Source: Blattabacterium cuenoti (GTDB taxonomy: Bacteria > Bacteroidota > Bacteroidia > Flavobacteriales > Blattabacteriaceae). Taken from it: 64,000 nt of DNA. The notes under the pieces were generated by a model. The model was not told the DNA's origin and made no database searches. It saw only the letters and a program-made list of their open reading frames with translations. The DNA is taken from assembly GCF_014252375.1 (NCBI RefSeq), contig NZ_CP059221.1, positions 186,001-250,000 on the forward strand, written 5' to 3'. The translations under genes were made by a program, and so were the position numbers. This document shows positions 18,904-28,136 of this stretch, one piece after another. How positions within the stretch are numbered: the first letter of the stretch is position 1; every line of letters starts with the position of its first letter.

Positions 18904-19698
18904 TTAAATTTTATAATTTTCGTTATTTAATAATTTCATTAAATTAATACATTTTTTACCTGGATCTTTTTCTTTCATGAAATACTCTCCTATTAAAAAT
19001 CCATCGAATCCTAATTTTTTTAAATTAATTATGTCTTCTATATTATTTATTCCACTTTCTGCTAATTTTATATAGTTACATGGTATTTTTTTGTACAAAA
19101 CAAAAGAATTTTTTTTATTAACATTAAATGATTTCAAGTCTCTATTATTAATTCCAATAAAATCTATATTATCTGTAATTTTTTCTAATTCACTTTCATT
19201 ATGTAATTCTATTATAACTTCCAGTCCTATTGATCTTGCTATTTTAGATAAAATTTTTATTTTTTTTTTAGATAAAATACTTGCTATAAGTAAAATAACA
19301 TCTGCACCTATTGATTTAGATTCAATAACTTGATACTCATCAATAATAAAGTCTTTTCTTAATAAAGGAATAGATACTAAAGGACGTGATTTTTTAATAT
19401 GATTAATACATCCAGAAAAATGATAATCTGTTAAAATAGATATACCGCTAACCTTTGCAAGGAAATATTTTTTTACTACATTTTCTACTATAGAAGTAGA
19501 ATTAATAATTCCTTTTGAAGGAGATTTTAATTTAAATTCAGCAATAACACCAAAAAGATTTTTTTTTATACTTTTTTTTAATGATATAATATTTCTATTA
19601 AAAAGTACATTGTTTTCTAATTTCTTTATAGAATTTATATTTTTGTTTATTTCAATTTCTATTTTTTTTTTTGCTAAAATTTTTTCAAGTATATTCAT
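18904..19698 (-). CDS. trpC: Indole-3-glycerol phosphate synthase
   Basis: TrpC closes the indole ring. The 264-residue barrel has FGVIAEFKLKSPSKG near residue 50, LLRKDFIIDEYQV near 112 with the catalytic Lys, GADVILLIASIL near 130, IGINNRDLKSF near 183 and LAESGI near 212. Catalytic Lys and Glu residues I can place are present. Its ATG shares one base with the trpD stop (TAATG), a coupling arrangement. Confidence 0.94.
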   Translation of the reverse strand: MNILEKILAKKKIEIEINKNINSIKKLENNVLFNRNIISLKKSIKKNLFGVIAEFKLKSPSKGIINSTSIVENVVKKYFLAKVSGISILTDYHFSGCINHIKKSRPLVSIPLLRKDFIIDEYQVIESKSIGADVILLIASILSKKKIKILSKIARSIGLEVIIELHNESELEKITDNIDFIGINNRDLKSFNVNKKNSFVLYKKIPCNYIKLAESGINNIEDIINLKKLGFDGFLIGEYFMKEKDPGKKCINLMKLLNNENYKI

Positions 19699-20696
19699 TA
19701 TAAATTCAATAGTTTTTCAAGAACAATCTTAGCATTTCCACTTTTTAGAGAATATGATGCTTTATCATAATTAGTTTCAAAATCATTGTTATTCAACAAA
19801 TTTAAGGCGAACGTAGAATTAATCAAAACAACTTCGTTTTGAGTAGGTGTTCCATTACCTGATAGTATATTCATAAAAATTTTTATATTATCTTTTATAT
19901 TTTTTCCTCCTTTTAATTCTTCTATATTTATTTTTATTTGTTTTTTATTTAATTCTTCTTTATAAGAATATTTTTCACCATTATTTGTATAACATTTAAC
20001 ATCACTAGTTAATGATATTTCATCATAACCATCTAAACTATGAATAATAGCATAATTATTTTTTGTATTTTGATATATATAATGATATAATCTAGCCAAT
20101 TCTAAACTATTTACTCCCAATAATAAATTTTTTGGATTTCCTGGATTTAATAATGGACCAATAGTATTAAATATAGTTTTAATTCCTAATTGTTTTCTAT
20201 ATATATAAATTTTTTTTAAAAAAGGATAAAATATTGGTGAATGCAAATAACAAATTCCAACATTTTTTAATTGATCTTTTATCTTTTTTTATTTAATAGT
20301 AAAACTATACCCCAATTTTTTCATAATATTTGATGATCCAATAGTTGAAGATGAATTAAAATTACCATGTTTTATTACTTTCTCTCCAGTACCTGCTATA
20401 ATAAAACAAGATATTGTAGAAATATTAAATGTATTTTTTTCATCACCTCCTGTTCCAACAATATTAATTGCAACATTATTAAAATCTTTAAGATCTATTT
20501 TTATTGATAACTCGTTCATAGCTTCGTAAAAACCTATAATTTCTTCTACATTTGGATTTCTTATATTATATATTGATGCAATAGCTATAGTTTGAGTAGT
20601 ATTTATATTTCCATCTGAAATTTCAAATATTAATTGTTTTGCTTCGTTTTTTGTTAAATATTTTTCTAGAAAAAGATCTTTTAAAATTTTATTCAT
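19698..20696 (-). pseudogene. trpD: Anthranilate phosphoribosyltransferase interrupted by one nonsense codon
   Basis: TrpD joins anthranilate to PRPP. The frame is continuous from MNKILKDLFLEKYL to the end except for one TAA at 20289-20291. The sequence around it reads FTIK-stop-KKIKDQLKNVGICYLHSP in the same frame. Conserved blocks on both sides are intact: VGTGGDEKNTFNIST near residue 80, KHGNFNSSSTIGSSN near 107, FNTIGPLLNP and DGYDEISLT. No indel is needed, so this looks like a single base substitution, probably from GAA. It follows trpG by 10 nt. Confidence 0.88.
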
Positions 20697-20706
20697 TCAA
20701 ACATTT

Positions 20707-21282
20707 TTATTTTATATTTAACCAATTATGTATTATTTTTTCTCCATGTGGGGTTAAAATAGATTCTGGATGAAATTGTACACCAGATACATCATAAATA
20801 TTATGACGAATTGCCATAATTTCTCCTTTATTTCCAACTGCTGTTATCTTAAGTTCTTTTGGAAAATTATCTTTAGATATAATCCAAGAATGGTATCGTC
20901 CAACTTTTATTTTATTTGGTAATTTATTAAAAATTATTTCTTTTTTATCTATAATTTTTATAAAACTAGATACTCCATGATATACGTTTTTTGTATTTAT
21001 AAGAGTTGCACCAAAAACTTCCCCTATTGCTTGTAATCCAAGACATACTCCAAATATACTTTTAGTTGGTGAAAAAGTTTTAATTAAAGGTTTTAAAATA
21101 TTTGCTTCATTAGGCACGCCAGGTCCTGGTGATAAAATAATTTTATTATATTTTTCTATATCTGAAAGTGTTATTTCATTATTTCTGAATACTTTTACTA
21201 AATTTTTTGTAGATTTTTTTATTGCGTAAACAAGATTATAAGTAAAAGAATCATAATTATCCAAAATTAATATTTTGTTCAT
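20707..21282 (-). CDS. trpG: Anthranilate synthase, glutamine amidotransferase component
   Basis: TrpG supplies ammonia to TrpE. The 191-residue class I amidotransferase has LDNYDSFTYNLV near residue 6, SPGPGVP near 52, the nucleophile in FGVCLGLQAIGE near 79 and the His-Glu pair in VQFHPESILTPHG near 170. Its ATG overlaps the trpE stop by 4 nt (ATGA). It could also serve para-aminobenzoate synthesis, which might explain retention after the tryptophan pathway fails. Confidence 0.94.
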   Translation of the reverse strand: MNKILILDNYDSFTYNLVYAIKKSTKNLVKVFRNNEITLSDIEKYNKIILSPGPGVPNEANILKPLIKTFSPTKSIFGVCLGLQAIGEVFGATLINTKNVYHGVSSFIKIIDKKEIIFNKLPNKIKVGRYHSWIISKDNFPKELKITAVGNKGEIMAIRHNIYDVSGVQFHPESILTPHGEKIIHNWLNIK

Positions 21283-22709
21283 ATTTTTTTAGCTAAATCT
21301 ATTGATTTAAACAATGCCATAAGTTTATTGTTTACTTCTTCTAATTCTTTATTTTCTTTTGAATTATATACTATTCCAGCTCCTGCTTGAAAAAAAATAG
21401 AATTACCTTTACTTAAAAAAGATCTTATTATAATAGCTGTATTAATAATACTATTTATTCCAAAAAATCCTATAGCTCCACCATATATACCTCTATTTTG
21501 ATTTTCAATTTTATCAATCAATTCCATTGCTTTATATTTTGGTGCTCCAGATAAAGTTCCAGAAGGAAATGTATCTTCAAATATTTTAATTATTGATGAA
21601 TTTTTATTTATACGCCCAGATACTCTAGAGACCATATGTAATACATGAGAAAATTTCCTAATTTTCTTAAATATTTCTACTTTTATATCAGATGAATTTT
21701 TACTTAAATCATTCCTAGCTAAATCAACTAACATAACATGTTCTGAATTTTCTTTAGGATCTTTAATTAAAGAATTATATAATTTATTAGTATTATTTTT
21801 ATTAGTATTATTATTTGTTATTTTTACTGTTCCTGCTATAGGATTTACGTAAGCAATATTATTATTAACAATTAGTTGTGATTCTGGTGAAGAACCAAAA
21901 ATTTTATAATATCCATAATCAAAATAAAATAAATATGGAGAAGGATTAATAAATCTTAATGCACGATATATATTAAATTCATCTCCTTTAAAATTTTGTA
22001 TATATTGACGAGATAATACTATTTGAAATACATCTCCACGTAAACAAAATTTTATTCCATCAGATACCATTCTTTTATATTCATTATCTGTAACATTTGA
22101 TGTACAGCTTCCAACTGTATTAAATGAAAAAGATGAAAAATTTTTTTTTTTTATTAATTTTATTAATTTACTTATATTAGTATTTTTATCTATATCAGAT
22201 TGATATTCAATTAAATTTAACTTATTTTCAAAGTAATTAAAAACAATTAAATTTTTATAAAATCCTATTCGTATTTTTGGAACGTTATAATTTTCTTTAA
22301 TTGGAACATTAAATTTTATTTTTTCAAAATGTTGAATGCTATCATAAGAGATATATCCGTATAATCCGGTATAATTATATATAAAATTATCACATGTTGA
22401 TTTATCAAATTTAAATATTTTAAAATAATCTTCAATTATATTTCTTACATTAAATTTTTCGTCAATAAATATATGTTTATGTATATTATTTGGATATAAT
22501 ATTTTTAATACATTTTTTTCTAAAATTAATTCTGAAATAGAATTAATACAAATAATAGATAATTTTTTACTATTTAAATAATATTGATTTGAAAATTCTA
22601 ACAATAAAGTATTAGGAAATATATCTCTTAATTTTAAATATAATTCTATCGGTGTGGTGAGATCATTCATCATTTTTTTTAGAATTACTTTAAAACAAAA
22701 TTTTAACAT
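21279..22709 (-). CDS. trpE: Anthranilate synthase component I
   Basis: TrpE converts chorismate to anthranilate. The 476-residue protein is full length, with the N-terminal regulatory region near TTPIELYLKLRD and the catalytic blocks RGDVFQIVLSRQY near 240, HVMLVDLARNDL near 325, FPSGTLSGAPK near 385 and GAGIVYNS near 445. The start fits the length of flavobacterial TrpE upstream of TPIELYLKLRD; an in-frame ATG lies 11 to 12 codons later. It is the first gene of trpEGDCFBA, preceded by a hairpin and a TATATTTG box. Confidence 0.94.
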   Translation of the reverse strand: MLKFCFKVILKKMMNDLTTPIELYLKLRDIFPNTLLLEFSNQYYLNSKKLSIICINSISELILEKNVLKILYPNNIHKHIFIDEKFNVRNIIEDYFKIFKFDKSTCDNFIYNYTGLYGYISYDSIQHFEKIKFNVPIKENYNVPKIRIGFYKNLIVFNYFENKLNLIEYQSDIDKNTNISKLIKLIKKKNFSSFSFNTVGSCTSNVTDNEYKRMVSDGIKFCLRGDVFQIVLSRQYIQNFKGDEFNIYRALRFINPSPYLFYFDYGYYKIFGSSPESQLIVNNNIAYVNPIAGTVKITNNNTNKNNTNKLYNSLIKDPKENSEHVMLVDLARNDLSKNSSDIKVEIFKKIRKFSHVLHMVSRVSGRINKNSSIIKIFEDTFPSGTLSGAPKYKAMELIDKIENQNRGIYGGAIGFFGINSIINTAIIIRSFLSKGNSIFFQAGAGIVYNSKENKELEEVNNKLMALFKSIDLAKKI

Positions 22710-22720
22710 GTATTTTTTTT

Positions 22721-22756
22721 AAAAAAAATGGCCGTCATTTTGACAAGCCTTTTTTA
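22721..22756 (-). promoter_or_regulatory. GC-rich hairpin with T8 run in the trp operon leader
   Basis: On the minus strand the core at 22749-22730 reads GGCTTGTCAAAATGACGGCC. It pairs as GGC/GCC and TGTCA/TGACG (with one wobble) around an AAA loop, followed by A and T8. This has the form of an intrinsic terminator, yet it lies about 11 nt before the trpE start, where an attenuator would sit. It is the only GC-rich block in a 176-nt gap. The GTCATTTTGAC core could instead be a protein-binding palindrome. A mini-ORF starting inside the hairpin encodes no Trp. Confidence 0.55.
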
Positions 22757-22781
22757 TATTTTTTTAAATTTTTTTTTCTAA

Positions 22782-22789
22782 CAAATATA
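22782..22789 (-). promoter_or_regulatory. TATATTTG, -7 box for the trp operon
   Basis: The plus strand reads CAAATATA, i.e. TATATTTG toward trpE. The predicted leader is about 65-70 nt and includes the 22721-22756 hairpin. No -33 TTTG is evident. Confidence 0.5.
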
Positions 22790-22885
22790 CGAATTTTTTA
22801 TATTTTATTATTTTGTAATATTAGAATTACATAATACGTAATGTATATAAAAAATTACTTAAATTATAAAAAATTTTTTAAAATT

Positions 22886-23296
22886 ATGTATCCTGATAAT
22901 ATAAAATATAGTAAAAATCATGAATGGGTAGAAATGATAGAACCTACAAAAAAAAATGGAAAAAATGATTATTATGCTAATGTAGGAATAAGTTTTTTTG
23001 CACAAAAAGAATTGGGAGACATAATATATCTTGATATAGAAAATTCTATAATAGAAAAAACAATAAAAAAAGGAGAAATATTTGGGACTATAGAAGCAGT
23101 AAAAACTATTTCAGATTTATTTATGCCTGTTTTAGGAAAAGTTTTAGAAATAAATAAGGAATCTATTTCAAATCCAGAATTTATAAATAAAAATGCCTAT
23201 AAAACATGGATAATAAAAATAAAAATTTTGTGTATTGAAGATTATAATAAATTAATGACATTTAAAGAATACGAAAATTTTTCAAAAATTTTATAA
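22886..23296 (+). CDS. gcvH: Glycine cleavage system H protein
   Basis: GcvH carries the aminomethyl group on a lipoyl arm between the P and T proteins. I start it at the ATG at 22886 (MYPDNIKYSKNHEWVEM), which matches the family N-terminus; an upstream in-frame ATG at 22841 adds an unsupported AT-rich stretch. The 136-residue product has the lipoyl-lysine motif GTIEAVKTISDL near residue 68 and the C-terminal AYKTWIIKI block. gcvP and gcvT are not in this window. Confidence 0.93.
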   Translation: MYPDNIKYSKNHEWVEMIEPTKKNGKNDYYANVGISFFAQKELGDIIYLDIENSIIEKTIKKGEIFGTIEAVKTISDLFMPVLGKVLEINKESISNPEFINKNAYKTWIIKIKILCIEDYNKLMTFKEYENFSKIL

Positions 23297-23322
23297 AAAA
23301 ATATTTACGTTAATACGTTAAT

Positions 23323-25557
23323 ATGAAAAATTACGATTTTCTTAATAATGAAAAAATATCAGAAAAAATAATAGATTTTGTACATAAAAATATAACTAGA
23401 GTTCATTTCTTTATTCCTTCAATACATTGTAGTTCATGTGTATTTATTTTAGAAGATTTACCTAATAAATATAGTAACATATTAAGTTCTAATGTTGATT
23501 TTTTAAACAAAAAAATTTGGATAACATTCTATAATAATAATTTAAAAATAAGTGATTTAGCTAAAATTCTTGAAAATATAGGTTACTCTCCATCTACTGA
23601 TCTAGAATCATTTGAAAAATATGATTTAAGTAATTCAGAAACAAATAATAAAAAAAACAGAAATAAAATACAAAAAATTGCAATATTTGTATTTTGTTTT
23701 GGAAATATTATGTTGTTGGCAATACCGGAATATGTAGGATCTATGAGTGATCCATGGTACGTAAATCATCGTTATTTTTTTCGTTTTATGATGATGATTT
23801 TATCTATACCGGTATTTTTATTTACTATATTTGATCACATAAAATATGCTATAATAGGTGTCAAAAAAAAATTAATAAATATAGACGTACCAATCTCTAT
23901 GGGAATATTAGTTATTTTTTTTTGGAGTTTATACGAAATATTATTCGATTTAGGATCAGGATATTTTGATAGTTTATCTAGTTTTTCATTATTTATTTTA
24001 ATAAGCAAACTTTTTCAAGTACATACTCATAATAAAATTTTTTCTTTTAACAAAAATTATAAATCTTTTTATCCTATTTTGATAACAAAAGTAAAAAATG
24101 GAGTAGAAAAAAAAATTTTTGTATCAAGTTTAGAAATAGGAGATATTTTTGTAGTTAAAAATGAAGAAATTATTCCAGTAGATTCTATTTTAATTAAAGG
24201 AAAATCTATATTAGATAATAGTTTTATAACAGGTGAATCTAATTTAATTATAAAAAAAATAGGTGATAAAATATATGCTGGATCTAGACAAAAAGGTGAA
24301 GCTATTTATTTGAAAGTAGTAAAAAAAATGGATAATAGTTATTTAAGTATTTTGTGGAAAAAAGGAATAAAAAAGAATAATAATTATTATATAAATTCTA
24401 TTACTACAAATGTAAGTAAATATTTTACACCTTCTATAATTATAATTTCTTTATCAAGTGGAATTTATTGGTATATAAAAAATAATATATATAATGTATT
24501 TAAAACTATATTTTCTATTTTGATTATAACTTGTCCTTGTGCATTAGTACTATCATCACCATTAATATTTGGAAATATTATAAAATTTTTTTCTAAAAAA
24601 GGATTATATATAAAAGATACATTAACAGTAGAAAAAATATCATCTATAAAAACATTAATTTTCGATAAAACTGGAACTTTGACTGATCCTAATAAAGAAA
24701 TAATTAATTTTATTGGTAAGAAAATTAGTTATAATGAAAAAAGAATGATAGCTTCTTTATTAAGAAATTCTTCTCATCCATTTAGTCAAAAAATTTTGTC
24801 TAAATTATCTATAAAAAATTTTTATAAAATAAACGATTTTAAAGAAATACCAGGAAAAGGATTAGAATGTAAAATAAATAATTTTACAATAAAAGCAGGA
24901 TCTATGAAATATGTAAGTTTATGTAATTCAAATAAAATAAAAGATAAAACATTAGTTGCTATTTCTATAAATAATAAATTATTGGGTTATTTTTATTTTA
25001 AAAATTTTTATCGTAAAGGAATACAAAAATTATTTAATGATTTAAAAAAAGATTACAATATAATAGTATTATCAGGAGATAATAACAATATAGAAAAAAA
25101 ATATATTAAATCAATACTTCCAAAATCAAGTAAAATTTTATTTAATCAAAGTCCAGAAGATAAATTAAATTATATAAAAAAATTACAAAAAAATGGAATA
25201 AAAGTTATAATGTTTGGAGATGGTGTTAATGATAGTGCAGCATTAAAAAAAAGTGAAGTAGGAATTTCCGTATCAGATAATCCAACTAGTTTTTTCCCTA
25301 GCTGTGATGCTTTTATTAAGTCTGATTGTTTAAATAAAATATCATATTTTTTAAAAATATCTAGAATTTCTTATTTATTAGTGATAATAAATTTTATTAT
25401 TAGTTTACTTTATAACATTTTAGGTATATTTTTTGCTATAACTTGTAAACTGAATCCACTAATTGCTTCTATATTAATGCCTATAAGTTCTTTTTCAGTA
25501 ATTATTTTCTCTATAATATCCACATGTATTATTTCAAAAAAAATTTTATGGATATAA
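23323..25557 (+). CDS. ccoI: Copper-transporting P1B-type ATPase of the cbb3 oxidase assembly type (CcoI/FixI)
   Basis: This integral membrane pump delivers copper for maturation of cbb3 oxidase. The 744-residue protein has an N-terminal heavy-metal domain with HCSSC near residue 37 and eight predicted membrane helices. The metal-binding TCPCALVLSSP lies in helix 6 near 405, the phosphorylation site DKTGTLT near 449 and MFGDGVNDSAALKKS near 640. The TGES actuator motif appears as TGESNLI near 305. Being first in the oxidase cluster, with ccoS overlapping its end by 10 nt, points to CcoI rather than a detoxifying CopA. Confidence 0.92.
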   Translation: MKNYDFLNNEKISEKIIDFVHKNITRVHFFIPSIHCSSCVFILEDLPNKYSNILSSNVDFLNKKIWITFYNNNLKISDLAKILENIGYSPSTDLESFEKYDLSNSETNNKKNRNKIQKIAIFVFCFGNIMLLAIPEYVGSMSDPWYVNHRYFFRFMMMILSIPVFLFTIFDHIKYAIIGVKKKLINIDVPISMGILVIFFWSLYEILFDLGSGYFDSLSSFSLFILISKLFQVHTHNKIFSFNKNYKSFYPILITKVKNGVEKKIFVSSLEIGDIFVVKNEEIIPVDSILIKGKSILDNSFITGESNLIIKKIGDKIYAGSRQKGEAIYLKVVKKMDNSYLSILWKKGIKKNNNYYINSITTNVSKYFTPSIIIISLSSGIYWYIKNNIYNVFKTIFSILIITCPCALVLSSPLIFGNIIKFFSKKGLYIKDTLTVEKISSIKTLIFDKTGTLTDPNKEIINFIGKKISYNEKRMIASLLRNSSHPFSQKILSKLSIKNFYKINDFKEIPGKGLECKINNFTIKAGSMKYVSLCNSNKIKDKTLVAISINNKLLGYFYFKNFYRKGIQKLFNDLKKDYNIIVLSGDNNNIEKKYIKSILPKSSKILFNQSPEDKLNYIKKLQKNGIKVIMFGDGVNDSAALKKSEVGISVSDNPTSFFPSCDAFIKSDCLNKISYFLKISRISYLLVIINFIISLLYNILGIFFAITCKLNPLIASILMPISSFSVIIFSIISTCIISKKILWI

Positions 25558-25721
25558 TAATTATTATGATATTATCAAGCATTTCTATATGTGTTATATT
25601 TTTAATATTTCTTTTATTTAGTATTTACTATGGACAATTTGATGATTTAGAATCTCCAAAGATTAGAATTTTAATGGATAAAAAATATGATAATTATCTT
25701 AAAAAAGATAAAAAAAGTTAA
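25548..25721 (+). CDS. ccoS: cbb3-type oxidase assembly protein CcoS
   Basis: This is a 57-residue single-pass membrane protein needed for cofactor insertion into cbb3 oxidase. I use the ATG at 25548 (MDIIIIMILSS), which overlaps ccoI by 10 nt; the in-frame start at 25524 lies deep in ccoI. One hydrophobic helix (about 2-28) is followed by the family motif GQFDDLESPKIRIL. It lies 11 nt before ccoNO. Confidence 0.9.
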   Translation: MDIIIIMILSSISICVIFLIFLLFSIYYGQFDDLESPKIRILMDKKYDNYLKKDKKS

Positions 25722-25732
25722 TTAATACTTTA

Positions 25733-27940
25733 ATGAAATTTAATCAATCTAATAATTTAAAAAAAAGTTATTATAATAACAACATAGTAAAAGCTTTTTT
25801 GTATGCTACAATATTTTGGGCTTTAATAAGTTTTTTAGCAGGTTTATTTGTAGCATTACTTCTTTTTTCTCCAAAAATTCCAGAAATAATTTTTGGAGAA
25901 AAATTAAAATATACTAGAGGTATATTCGGATTTGGTAGATGGAGAATGTTACATACAAATACGGCAATATTTGCATTTGTAGGAAATATAATTTTTACAG
26001 GTTATTACTATTCTTTACAACGTTTATTAAAAACAAGAATATTTAGTAATATTCTTAGTTGGATTCATTTTTGGGGATGGCAAATATTTATAATATCTAC
26101 ATGGATAACTTTTCTATTAGGAATTAATACAAGTAAAGAATATTCTGAACATGAATGGCCTATAGATATATTAATATTATTCATATGGATTGTATATGGA
26201 ATAAATATGATAGGAAGTATTTTAAAAAGAAGAATAAAGCACTTATATGTAAGTATTTGGTTTTTATTAGGAACATGGGTATCTGTAGCAATGTTACATA
26301 TATTTAATAATTTAGAATTACCTATATCTCTTTTTTCATTTAAAAGTTATTCTATATATGCAGGTGTTCAAGATGCATTGATGCAATGGTGGTATGGTCA
26401 TAATGCAGTTGCTTTTATTTTAACAACACCTATATTAGGTTTAATGTATTATTTTGTTCCTAAAGCTTCAAATCAACCTATATTTTCTTATAAGTTATCT
26501 ATTATTCATTTTTGGTCTTTAATATTTATATATATATGGGCTGGCCCACATCATTTAATGTACACATCTCTTCCTAATTGGGCACAAATGTTAGGTACAA
26601 TATTTTCAATTATGTTAATTGCCCCTTCTTGGGGAGGTATGTTAAATGGATTATTAACTTTAAGAAGTGATTGGAATAAGGTAAAAGAAGATCCTGTGTT
26701 AAAATTCTTTGTTGTTGGAATTGTTTGTTATGGAATGGCAACTTTTGAAGGGCCAATGTTGGCAACTAAAACTTTAAATTCAATAGGTCATTTTACAGAT
26801 TGGGTAATTGCTCATGTTCATTTAGGTACTTTAGGATGGAATGGGTTTATGTCTTTTGGTATTATATATTGGATAATACAAAAACTTTGGAATACAAAGC
26901 TATATTCTAAATTATTAGCTAATATTCATTTTTGGCTTGGCATAATAGGTATAATTCTATATATTTTTCCTATGTATTTTAGTTCTGTTTTACAATCATC
27001 AATGTGGAAACAATTTAATCCAGATGGAACATTATTATATAAAAATTTTATAGATTCTGTAATATCTATAATACCATTTTATAAACTACGATTTTTAGGA
27101 GGATTTATTTATTTAATAGGTTTTATACTAATGATATATAATATTATTAAAACAATTAATAAAGGATTTTTTGTAAAAAATGAAAAATTTTTGTATAATA
27201 AATTTTCTTATAAAGAAGATAATAAAAATGAAAAATTTCATAGTTGGTTGGAAAAAAGACCTATACAAATGACAATATTGTCTTTATTAGCAGTAGCTAT
27301 AGGAGGTTTTATTGAAATTATTCCTACTATAATAATTAAATCAAATGTTCCTACAATTAATAATGTTAAACCATATACTGCTTTGGAATTAGAAGGTAGA
27401 GATTTATTTGTAAGGGAAGGTTGTAATTCATGTCATAGTGCTCAGGTTCGTCCATTTAGAGATGAAGTTGTTCGTTATGGAGAGTATTCTAAAGCAGGAG
27501 AGTTTGTATATGATCATCCATTTTTATGGGGATCTAAAAGAACTGGGCCAGATTTAGCTAGAGAAGGAGGAAAAAATCCTAGTTCCTGGCATTATAATCA
27601 TTTATATGATCCTAGATCTACATCCACAGGATCTATTATGCCTAGATATCCATGGTTAATTTATAATAAATTAGATAGATTTTATACACATGATAAAATT
27701 AAAGCTATGATAAAATTGGGTGTACCATATACATTAGAATATGTAAAAACATATAATAATGATATGAATAAACAAGCAAAAAAAATTGTTAATGATATAT
27801 ATAGTGAATTTCCTAAATTAAAGGAAGAAATAGAGAAAGAAAGAAATGAATTTAAAAATAAATTTATACCTCTAGAAAATAGAGAAGTTATCGCGTTAAT
27901 TGCTTATTTACAAAGAATAGGTACAGATATAAAATCTTAA
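25733..27940 (+). CDS. ccoN: cbb3-type cytochrome c oxidase, fused subunits I and II (CcoNO)
   Basis: The fusion combines the 12-helix catalytic subunit CcoN (about residues 1-480) with the mono-haem cytochrome CcoO (about 510-735). In CcoN the haem and CuB histidines are visible in HTNTAIFAF, WWYGHNAVAF, GPHHLMYT and AHVHLGTLGWNG. In CcoO, CNSCHSAQVRP is the haem c site and IMPRYPWL supplies the axial Met. The N/O fusion is a Bacteroidetes trait. The enzyme is a high-affinity terminal oxidase in the inner membrane. Confidence 0.95.
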   Translation: MKFNQSNNLKKSYYNNNIVKAFLYATIFWALISFLAGLFVALLLFSPKIPEIIFGEKLKYTRGIFGFGRWRMLHTNTAIFAFVGNIIFTGYYYSLQRLLKTRIFSNILSWIHFWGWQIFIISTWITFLLGINTSKEYSEHEWPIDILILFIWIVYGINMIGSILKRRIKHLYVSIWFLLGTWVSVAMLHIFNNLELPISLFSFKSYSIYAGVQDALMQWWYGHNAVAFILTTPILGLMYYFVPKASNQPIFSYKLSIIHFWSLIFIYIWAGPHHLMYTSLPNWAQMLGTIFSIMLIAPSWGGMLNGLLTLRSDWNKVKEDPVLKFFVVGIVCYGMATFEGPMLATKTLNSIGHFTDWVIAHVHLGTLGWNGFMSFGIIYWIIQKLWNTKLYSKLLANIHFWLGIIGIILYIFPMYFSSVLQSSMWKQFNPDGTLLYKNFIDSVISIIPFYKLRFLGGFIYLIGFILMIYNIIKTINKGFFVKNEKFLYNKFSYKEDNKNEKFHSWLEKRPIQMTILSLLAVAIGGFIEIIPTIIIKSNVPTINNVKPYTALELEGRDLFVREGCNSCHSAQVRPFRDEVVRYGEYSKAGEFVYDHPFLWGSKRTGPDLAREGGKNPSSWHYNHLYDPRSTSTGSIMPRYPWLIYNKLDRFYTHDKIKAMIKLGVPYTLEYVKTYNNDMNKQAKKIVNDIYSEFPKLKEEIEKERNEFKNKFIPLENREVIALIAYLQRIGTDIKS

Positions 27941-27950
27941 ATTTATAATT

Positions 27951-28130
27951 ATGAGATTTTTTAAAAATTATTTTATAAGAGAAAAAAACATAGGAATATT
28001 TCAATCAATTATATTAATAATATTTTTTTTAATATTTTCTTTTATCTTATTTATTGTTTTTTCTAAACCAAAAGATTTTTATAAAAATGATAGTTTAATG
28101 GCTACAGATAATAATAAAGAAAAAAAATAA
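27951..28130 (+). CDS. Small CcoQ-like membrane subunit
   Basis: A 59-residue ORF beginning MRFFKNYFIREKNIGIF lies between ccoNO (10-nt gap) and ccoP (6-nt gap). It has one hydrophobic helix at about residues 18-40 (QSIILIIFFLIFSFILFIVF) and a short charged tail ending NNKEKK. Position, size and topology match the CcoQ/FixQ subunit; sequence similarity is too weak to be decisive. Confidence 0.7.
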   Translation: MRFFKNYFIREKNIGIFQSIILIIFFLIFSFILFIVFSKPKDFYKNDSLMATDNNKEKK

Positions 28131-28136
28131 TTAATT

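Noticed and set aside
22706-22741. Classical trp leader peptide (mini-ORF MTAIFFKKNTC)
   Set aside because: It has no tryptophan codon, so ribosome stalling on Trp codons cannot work; the hairpin is reported without claiming a leader peptide.
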